A stretch of 5,845 nucleotides of DNA, taken from NCBI GenBank assembly GCA_023417885.1, contig JAEZED010000237.1, positions 1-5,845 of the forward strand, read 5' to 3'. Positions 1-5,845 of the stretch are shown here, one piece after another. The notes beneath the pieces were generated by a model. It had not been told where the DNA came from and searched no databases. It was given only the letters and a program-made list of their open reading frames with translations. Each line of letters opens with the position of its first letter. Positions within the stretch are counted from its first letter, which is position 1. The stretch comes from Planctomycetota bacterium. GTDB lineage: Bacteria; Planctomycetota; Phycisphaerae; Tepidisphaerales; Tepidisphaeraceae. Position numbers and translations under genes: made by a program.

Positions 1-2
1 GG

Positions 3-131
3 CGGCGCGGGCCCCCGCGGCCCCCCCCCCCCCCCCCCCCCCCCGCGACCGGTTCGCGCCACGCCGGCGGCGGCGTCGATTTGCCGGAAGCGCCCCCCTC
101 CATGACGGCGGGGAGCGCGTCGGACGAATAG
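3..131 (+). CDS. possible 3' end of a gene cut by the window edge (low confidence)
   Basis: One frame is open from the left edge to a TAG at 129-131. It would end a protein with eight consecutive prolines (encoded by the C-tract), then a Gly/Ala/Pro-rich tail ending in SASDE. Nearly all third codon positions after the C-tract are G or C, as in the real genes here, and the stop lies only 9 bases before the next gene's GTG start, which is operon-like. Against it, another frame is also open through most of this stretch, the region is too biased for composition to be decisive, and the frame depends on the exact length of the C-tract. No domain is recognisable. It may be noncoding. Confidence 0.25.
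   Translation, partial: RRGPPRPPPPPPPPATGSRHAGGGVDLPEAPPSMTAGSASDE
21..44. repeat. C24 homopolymer tract
   Basis: Twenty-four consecutive C residues lie 97 bases upstream of the lipoprotein start. They are preceded by a short perfect inverted repeat, CGCGGG/CCCGCG at 6-11 and 14-19. A mononucleotide run this long would be prone to slippage if real. Because it sits at the very edge of the window it could also be a sequencing or assembly artefact, such as a poly-G read tail in reverse complement. Confidence 0.9.
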
Positions 132-138
132 GATGAGG
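131..138 (+). promoter_or_regulatory. ribosome-binding site for the lipoprotein gene
   Basis: The purine-rich stretch GGATGAGG precedes the start region. It lies 2 bases before GTG 141 and 5 bases before the in-frame TTG 144, so either codon could be the start. The in-frame ATG at 165 is too far inside, because using it would remove the positively charged head of the signal peptide. The overlapping hexamer TAGGAT (129-134) also resembles a -10 element, which would place a transcription start near 141. Confidence 0.45.
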
Positions 139-140
139 TT

Positions 141-833
141 GTGTTGAAACAGGCAAGGCAATCGATGCTGCTGCTGTCGGCGGCGCTGCTGCTGGCCGGC
201 TGCGCCGGCTCGAAGGCGCCGAGACAGCTCCTGCCGTCGCGCGTTCACGCTTCGTCGGCAGCGCGGGAGATCCAAACGTTCGAGCGTGTCCGCTCGCCGG
301 GGCTCGCGCAGCTCGAGGCGCCGCCCGTCACCGAGACGACGCCCGGCGGACTCTGGGAGGCGATGCGCGCACAGACCTTCCGGGTGGAAGAAGGCCTCTT
401 CGCCGGCGAGAGCTATGCCGTCGCCCGCGACAGCGTCGTACGCCTCGGCGCCGCCTACGAGGGGCCGGGCGTGATCGCGATGCACCTCGGCGACGCCGAC
501 TTCGATGGCCGGCCGGACCTTGCCTATGCCGCCGGCTCCCGCAGCGGGATCATGCGATATGGCATCGGCCTCGTTGATCGTCCCGGCTACGAGGATCCGG
601 CGCCGGGCGAGCCGCTGCCGGCGGATCCGGCCGACCTGCGGCACCGGGCGATCGCCTTCACCTACCGAGACCCCGTGCGCTTCGAGTCGAGCGCGGTTGG
701 GCTGGAGGTGTGGGACGAACTGAAAAACATCCGCCTCGGCCGGCTGGTGGCGGTCGGGGAGCAGATTCGCTTCCTGCCGGACGCGGAGCTGCCGCGCAAC
801 GTGCGCGAGCGCTTCCTGGAGCCGCGAATGTAA
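141..833 (+). CDS. predicted lipoprotein of unknown function with a DxDxDG motif
   Basis: The 230-residue product begins with a lipoprotein signal peptide: Lys3 and Arg6, a Leu/Ala-rich core at residues 9-19, and the lipobox LAGC with the acceptor Cys at residue 21. Export and membrane anchoring are therefore predicted. The mature part has a variable Ser/Ala/Pro-rich linker up to about residue 65, then a more ordered region. Residues 118-127 read DADFDGRPDL, which fits the calcium-binding loop of FG-GAP/VCBS-type repeats, but only one copy is visible and a full beta-propeller is not possible at this length. I recognise no family and assign no function. The start is GTG (TTG 144 is an alternative), chosen because it gives the complete signal peptide next to a purine-rich ribosome-binding site. 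The stop codon is one base from the stop of the opposing yjbQ-like gene. Confidence 0.8.
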   Translation: MLKQARQSMLLLSAALLLAGCAGSKAPRQLLPSRVHASSAAREIQTFERVRSPGLAQLEAPPVTETTPGGLWEAMRAQTFRVEEGLFAGESYAVARDSVVRLGAAYEGPGVIAMHLGDADFDGRPDLAYAAGSRSGIMRYGIGLVDRPGYEDPAPGEPLPADPADLRHRAIAFTYRDPVRFESSAVGLEVWDELKNIRLGRLVAVGEQIRFLPDAELPRNVRERFLEPRM

Positions 834-834
834 G

Positions 835-1317
835 TCAGAGCACGGTGCCGATGACGGTGCGCATGCGCGGGCGCGTGTCGAAGTCGATCAGGACGATCTG
901 CTGCCAGTCGCCCGTAAGCAACTGGCCCTTGGCGGCGAAAGGAATCGAGAGGTCGGGCCCGATGAAGGTGGCGCGAATGTGGGAGTGGCCGTTGTCGTCG
1001 TTCCAGGTCGATTCGTGCTCGTACCGCGCGTCGTCCGGCACGAGTTCCTGGAGCACGCGCTTCAGGTCATGGTTCACCAGGCCCGGCTCGAACTCCATCG
1101 TGGAGAGGGCCGCGGTCGAGCCGACGACGAACAGGTGCACCACCCCGCCACCGGCCGCCGCCGGCAGGGACGCCAGGCGGTCGCGCACCATGCGCGTCAG
1201 ATCGACGACGGCGGTGTTGCCGCGGGTCTCGACTTCGATGGTGAATCGCTGAAGGCTCCGCCCACTGCCGGCGTCAGGGTGTTCGGGCTGCTGCTGCGGA
1301 TTGGAGCCTCGGGCCAT
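835..1317 (-). CDS. yjbQ: YjbQ/UPF0047 family protein (secondary thiamine-phosphate synthase family)
   Basis: The 160-residue product is predicted to be cytosolic and covers the whole small UPF0047 fold. Family signatures in order are: strand FTIEVETRG (25-33); VVHLFVVGSTAAL (59-71), where many homologues have an H/T-T-A-A motif; the acidic stretch MEFEPGLVNHDL (74-85); YEHES (99-103); the metal- or ligand-site-like DDNGHSH (107-113); and GDWQQIVLIDFD (136-147). YjbQ homologues have been credited with weak thiamine-phosphate synthase activity, but their physiological role is unsettled, so the function remains tentative. The first roughly 20 residues are Gln/Gly/Pro-rich and probably disordered. 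No other in-frame ATG lies between residue 1 and the core fold, which supports the ATG at 1317. The gene is divergent from dnaG and convergent with the lipoprotein gene, with no sign of co-transcription with either. Confidence 0.9.
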   Translation of the reverse strand: MARGSNPQQQPEHPDAGSGRSLQRFTIEVETRGNTAVVDLTRMVRDRLASLPAAAGGGVVHLFVVGSTAALSTMEFEPGLVNHDLKRVLQELVPDDARYEHESTWNDDNGHSHIRATFIGPDLSIPFAAKGQLLTGDWQQIVLIDFDTRPRMRTVIGTVL

Positions 1318-1322
1318 GAAGT

Positions 1323-1352
1323 AGCCTATCCCCCGCGGGCGCGGCGGGGCAA
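1323..1352 (-). promoter_or_regulatory. candidate promoter for the yjbQ-like gene
   Basis: On the minus strand TTGCCC (1347-1352) and TAGGCT (1323-1328) are separated by 18 bases, matching the -35 consensus at 4 of 6 positions and the -10 at 3 of 6. Transcription would begin at about 1316-1317, on the ATG itself, implying a leaderless or nearly leaderless mRNA. A weak alternative ribosome-binding site (ATAGG) overlaps the -10. The prediction rests only on a visual consensus match. Confidence 0.25.
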
Positions 1353-1375
1353 TGTCGCGGGCGGTCGCGGGCCGC

Positions 1376-1402
1376 TTTTCGGTCGCGCGAGTCGGTTAGG
1401 AT
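1376..1402 (+). promoter_or_regulatory. candidate promoter for dnaG
   Basis: TTTTCG (1376-1381) and TAGGAT (1397-1402) are 15 bases apart. The -10 hexamer matches the consensus at 4 of 6 positions; the -35 is poor and the spacing short. It would give a leader of about 40 bases before the dnaG start. A tandem TGAGAC repeat (1420-1425 and 1430-1435, one helical turn apart) lies in that leader. Confidence 0.2.
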
Positions 1403-1441
1403 GAGGGGTCGGACGCGATTGAGACTGCCTGAGACCAAGCC

Positions 1442-1447
1442 GGGAAG
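1442..1447 (+). promoter_or_regulatory. ribosome-binding site supporting the TTG start of dnaG
   Basis: GGGAAG ends 3 bases before TTG 1451; its GGGA part is 5 bases from the start. The spacing is short but no better site exists nearby. A TTG start with a weak site could keep primase synthesis low, a known theme for dnaG in other bacteria; that link is inference. Confidence 0.4.
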
Positions 1448-1450
1448 CCA

Positions 1451-3430
1451 TTGGTAGCGGTTCGTGACGCCAACTTCGACGGCAAACGCCTCGTGCTCGA
1501 GGCCACCGACATCGTGCGCCTCATCGGCGAGACGGTGCAACTCAAGCGTGCCGGCCGGCGTTACCTCGGCCTCTGCCCGTTTCACAACGAGAAGACGCCC
1601 AGCTTCAACGTCGACCCGGCCCGGCAATATTTCTACTGCTTCGGCTGCAAGAAGGGGGGCAACGCGATCGACTTCGTCATCGAGCGCGACCGCTCGGAGT
1701 TCCGCGACGCTCTCCAGACCCTCGCCGACTGGGCGGGGGTCGAGCTGCCCAGGTTCGAGCGCTCCGGCGAGCAGGCCGACAAGCGCAAGCGACTTCTCGA
1801 TGCCCACAGCGCAGCGGCCGACCTCTTTCGCAGGCTGCTGCGCGATCCGAAGGTCGGCGGCGCGGCGCTGGACTATCTCCACGGGCGCGGCTTCGAGGAC
1901 GAGACGCTCACGCGGTTCGGCGTCGGCGTCGTGCCAGAGGGCTGGGACACGCTCGCCCGCCACGGCCTTCTCAAGAAGTTCCCGGCCCCGCTGCTCGAGG
2001 AGGCGGGGCTCCTCAAGAAGCGCGAGCGCGACTCGGGCTACTACGACACCTTCCGCGACCGCGTCATCTTCCCCATTCGCGACGAGCAGGGTCGTGTCAT
2101 CGCCTTCGGCGGGCGCATCCTCCCCGGCGGCGAAAGCCCCGCGAAATACCTCAACAGCCCGGAGACGCCCCTCTTCGCCAAGGGCCGCGTGCTGTTCGGG
2201 CTCGACATCGCCAAGAAGCGCATCGTGGAGACGCGCACGGCCGTTGTCTTCGAGGGGTACGCCGACGCGGTGATGGCGCACCAGTTCGGCATCACCAACG
2301 CGGTGGCGGTGCTCGGCACGTCGTTGACGCCGGATCATGCACAGACGCTGCGGCGGCTGGCGGACCGGATCGTTCTGCTCTTCGACGCCGACGCCGCCGG
2401 TGGGATGGCGGCAAAGCGGAGCGTGGAGCTCTTCCTGCACGAGCCGGTGGAGATCGCGGTTGCGGAACTGCCCGAGGGGATGGATCCGGACGAGTTTCTC
2501 CAGGCGCACGGGCGCGAGGCGTTCGAGGAGCGCATCGCGCAGGCGACGGACGCCCTGGCCTTCCAGTGGCGGCAGATGCAGCGCCAGTTCCGTGCCGACG
2601 CGACGGTGACCGGGCGCCAGCGCGCTGTCGAGGCGTATCTCGCCAGCCTCGCCGACGCGCGGGGCGCGGGCCCCGTCGATGCCGTGCGCTGGGGCGCCGT
2701 GCTGGCGCGCGTCGGGAAGCTCCTGGGGATGCGGCCGGAAGAGTTGAACCAGCGATTTGGCGCTACCCCCACGCGTGCGCGGTCCGCCCCTTCGGAGTCG
2801 TGGAAACCCCGGCGCTTCGAGCCGTTCGCCGGCCGGGGCGGGCCCCGGCGCGGGCGCCGGTGGGAGGAGCCGCGCTACTCCGGGCCCCGGCGGAGCGACC
2901 TGCCGCAGTTTCGGGTCGATTCGGCCGCCTCGCGGGCCGAGGGATATCTCCTGGGTGCCCTGCTGAACGAGCCGCACCTGTGGCACGAGGTGCAGGCCCA
3001 CGTATCGCCGGAGGAGTTCACCGACCGCCGCTGCCGGTGGCTGGCGGAGCAGTTTTGGGATGTGCTCCGGAACGAGGGAGAGCCCAGTTTCCCGGAGTGG
3101 CTGGACATGCTGGAAAGCCGTGCGGCGGGCAAGGCAGAGGCGGCCGCCCGGGCCAAGACTGCGTGCATAGAATTGGCCGCTCAAGCCGACGCCCTGGGCG
3201 ACCCGAAACGGGTTGCCGCCGAGGCGGTTGGCTATTTCATCAGGCGTCGCGGCGGAGAGGAACTGGAACAGTTGCTTGCCGCCGCTCGACGGGGACCGGA
3301 GATCGTTCCCGCTTCGTCCGGCGGAGTGCCGCTCGAAGCGCAAGGCCCGGCGACGAAGCCGGACACGGAGGATGAATCAGCCCTGTTGCGTCTCCTGGAG
3401 GAGAAGCTGCGCGCCAGCGGCCGTGCCTGA
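1451..3430 (+). CDS. dnaG: DNA primase DnaG
   Basis: The 659-residue replicative primase synthesises RNA primers at the fork and works with the DnaB helicase. Domains in order: a CHC2 zinc-binding domain with Cys42, His45, Cys63 and Cys66; the RNA-polymerase-like core, including RDRVIFPIRDEQGRVIAFGGR-type residues (202-222) and KYLNSPETPLFAKG (232-245); a TOPRIM domain with catalytic Glu268 (EGYADAV) and the DxD pair Asp312/Asp314 (FDADAAG); and, from about 490, a helical C-terminal DnaB-interaction domain starting AEGYLLGALLNEPHLW. An Arg/Gly/Pro-rich linker (about 441-482) separates the core from the C-terminal domain. Length is at the upper end for the family. The start is TTG; it places the TDIV motif and zinc ligands within two residues of their E. 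coli positions, and GGGAAG lies just upstream. No in-frame ATG or GTG offers a better N-terminus. rpoD follows on the same strand after a 374-base gap. Confidence 0.97.
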   Translation: MVAVRDANFDGKRLVLEATDIVRLIGETVQLKRAGRRYLGLCPFHNEKTPSFNVDPARQYFYCFGCKKGGNAIDFVIERDRSEFRDALQTLADWAGVELPRFERSGEQADKRKRLLDAHSAAADLFRRLLRDPKVGGAALDYLHGRGFEDETLTRFGVGVVPEGWDTLARHGLLKKFPAPLLEEAGLLKKRERDSGYYDTFRDRVIFPIRDEQGRVIAFGGRILPGGESPAKYLNSPETPLFAKGRVLFGLDIAKKRIVETRTAVVFEGYADAVMAHQFGITNAVAVLGTSLTPDHAQTLRRLADRIVLLFDADAAGGMAAKRSVELFLHEPVEIAVAELPEGMDPDEFLQAHGREAFEERIAQATDALAFQWRQMQRQFRADATVTGRQRAVEAYLASLADARGAGPVDAVRWGAVLARVGKLLGMRPEELNQRFGATPTRARSAPSESWKPRRFEPFAGRGGPRRGRRWEEPRYSGPRRSDLPQFRVDSAASRAEGYLLGALLNEPHLWHEVQAHVSPEEFTDRRCRWLAEQFWDVLRNEGEPSFPEWLDMLESRAAGKAEAAARAKTACIELAAQADALGDPKRVAAEAVGYFIRRRGGEELEQLLAAARRGPEIVPASSGGVPLEAQGPATKPDTEDESALLRLLEEKLRASGRA

Positions 3431-3468
3431 CACGGTTCGCCCGAGCGGGGTTGTGCGCGAGAAAATCA

Positions 3469-3500
3469 CCTGAAACGGGGTGCCTGTTTCGAACTTCAGG
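3469..3500 (+). repeat. inverted repeat just after dnaG, possible RNA hairpin
   Basis: CCTGAA (3469-3474) pairs with TTCAGG (3495-3500) around a 20-base interval. An overlapping and mutually exclusive pairing, GAAAC (3472-3476) with GTTTC (3486-3490), has a 9-base loop. Both stems are short and no T-run follows, so this is at most a weak terminator, an mRNA 3'-end stabiliser or a processing site. Chance is possible. Confidence 0.3.
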
Positions 3501-3595
3501 GTAGGTCACGGCGTTCAACTGGACCAGGCGGCCCGAGGCGCCGCGGAGGCGGCTTCTGGAGGCAATCCTGACGCGTCATAAACCGGACAGACGGT

Positions 3596-3625
3596 GGCGA
3601 TAGCGCATCATGCGCAGCCATCGCC
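3596..3625. repeat. imperfect palindrome upstream of rpoD
   Basis: GGCGAT (3596-3601) pairs with ATCGCC (3620-3625) and encloses GCGCA (3603-3607) pairing with TGCGC (3611-3615) around a 3-base loop TCA. In total 11 base pairs form with an asymmetric interior bulge of 1 base against 4. No T-tract follows it. It could be an operator, a terminator-like hairpin for dnaG, or an mRNA processing element ahead of rpoD. Confidence 0.5.
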
Positions 3626-3675
3626 GACATCGCGTCACGATCGCACGGAGTCATGGAAACCGCCTAGGCTAATGT

Positions 3676-3703
3676 TTGACGCGGCTGCGGGAGCGGGCAT
3701 GTT
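3676..3703 (+). promoter_or_regulatory. candidate promoter for rpoD
   Basis: TTGACG (3676-3681) matches the sigma-70 -35 consensus at 5 of 6 positions. CATGTT (3698-3703), 16 bases downstream, keeps the key A2 and T6 of the -10 (3 of 6 overall). Transcription would start near 3710, leaving a leader of about 95 bases to ATG 3805 or about 29 to ATG 3739. Both elements overlap copies of the repeated octamer ATGTTTGA. Confidence 0.35.
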
Positions 3704-3786
3704 TGAAGACAGGCCGGCCGCAGCGGCACGGGGTTGGGATGGAGTCGGATCGCCCGGAGTGGCGTCAAGAGCTCGATCGTCACCGC

Positions 3787-3791
3787 AGGAG
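3787..3791 (+). promoter_or_regulatory. Shine-Dalgarno-like AGGAG before rpoD
   Basis: AGGAG lies 13 bases before ATG 3805, longer than ideal, but it is the only good anti-16S match near a candidate rpoD start. The upstream alternative ATG 3739 has only G-rich sequence (GGGG, 5 bases away) in front of it. Confidence 0.4.
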
Positions 3792-3804
3792 CACGCATTT
3801 TCCT

Positions 3805-5790
<1,986 letters not shown>

Positions 5791-5845
5791 CCCGGCGGGC
5801 TCGCGGCGCAATCCAGCGATATCACCACCCGCGCCTCGGCCGCCA

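Larger units (their letters stand above)
3431..3804. other. dnaG-rpoD intergenic region
   Basis: This 374-base stretch holds no gene I can support. Small open frames are present but their third-position composition is mixed, unlike the neighbouring genes. It contains two inverted repeats (3469-3500 and 3596-3625), a tandem GGAGGC pair (3545-3550 and 3558-3563), a direct repeat of ATGTTTGA (3672-3679 and 3699-3706) and a candidate promoter (3676-3703). No U-rich terminator tail is visible, so read-through from dnaG into rpoD remains possible. Confidence 0.7.

Noticed and set aside
842..860. Tandem ACGGTGC repeat 12 bases apart
   Set aside because: It encodes the repeated Thr-Val within the C-terminal strand of the YjbQ-like protein and needs no regulatory explanation.
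859..868. Perfect 10-base palindrome GCGCATGCGC inside the 3' part of the yjbQ-like gene, resembling the GCGCA/TGCGC core upstream of rpoD
   Set aside because: Short self-complementary GC-rich words are expected by chance here, and this one encodes conserved-region residues of the protein.
979..1404. A 141-codon plus-strand frame overlapping the yjbQ-like gene
   Set aside because: It opposes a gene with clear family motifs, runs on into the intergenic region, and shows no domain; a GC-rich shadow frame.
1274..3343. A 689-codon open frame antisense to dnaG
   Set aside because: dnaG has unmistakable zinc-finger, TOPRIM and DnaB-binding motifs on the other strand. G/C-ending codons remove stops from the antisense frame, and the translated product is an Arg/Leu/Glu/Ala-rich mixture without any recognisable domain or signal.
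3440..3449. CCC/GGG mini-hairpin directly after the dnaG stop as a terminator
   Set aside because: The stem is only three pairs with no T-tract after it.
5791..5845. Terminator or start of another gene after rpoD
   Set aside because: Only 55 bases are available; I see no stable hairpin with a T-run and no convincing start codon with a ribosome-binding site.

Overview
This is a GC-rich bacterial chromosomal segment. It carries two housekeeping replication/transcription genes, dnaG (DNA primase) followed by rpoD (primary sigma factor), plus two small accessory genes upstream. The combination of a CHC2 zinc-finger primase with a full-length group 1 sigma factor makes the source a bacterium. The sigma factor's region 1.2 (an LTREQEISLAKKIE-type stretch), the SLPFDRT motif in the following insert, and the LQHPVRARKLEGF C-terminus recall planctomycete RpoD proteins. 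Planctomycetota is therefore my best guess. It comes from memory of the family and was not tested by a search.

Layout from left to right: (i) Positions 1-140 are extremely GC-rich, include a run of 24 C, and may hold the last codons of a gene cut by the window edge. (ii) 141-833 (+) encodes a small predicted lipoprotein of unknown function with one calcium-loop-like DxDxDG motif. (iii) 835-1317 (-) encodes a YjbQ/UPF0047-family protein. It is tail-to-tail with the lipoprotein gene, and a single base separates the two stop codons. (iv) 1318-1450 is a divergent intergenic region. (v) 1451-3430 (+) is dnaG with a TTG start. (vi) 3431-3804 is a 374-base gap holding two inverted repeats and a plausible promoter. 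(vii) 3805-5790 (+) is rpoD. (viii) 5791-5845 shows nothing I can identify.

The dnaG-rpoD order corresponds to the second and third genes of the classical macromolecular synthesis operon (rpsU-dnaG-rpoD). Here rpsU is absent from the position immediately upstream and a divergent yjbQ-like gene sits there instead. The long, structured gap before rpoD suggests that the sigma gene has its own transcriptional or RNA-level control rather than simple co-translation with dnaG.

I found no mobile element, CRISPR array, tRNA/rRNA, defence system or convincing new system. The points most worth a second look are the C-tract at the left edge, the imperfect palindrome upstream of rpoD, the Arg-rich linker in DnaG, and the lineage-type insert in RpoD. 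Two very long antisense reading frames over dnaG and rpoD are best explained as composition artefacts.
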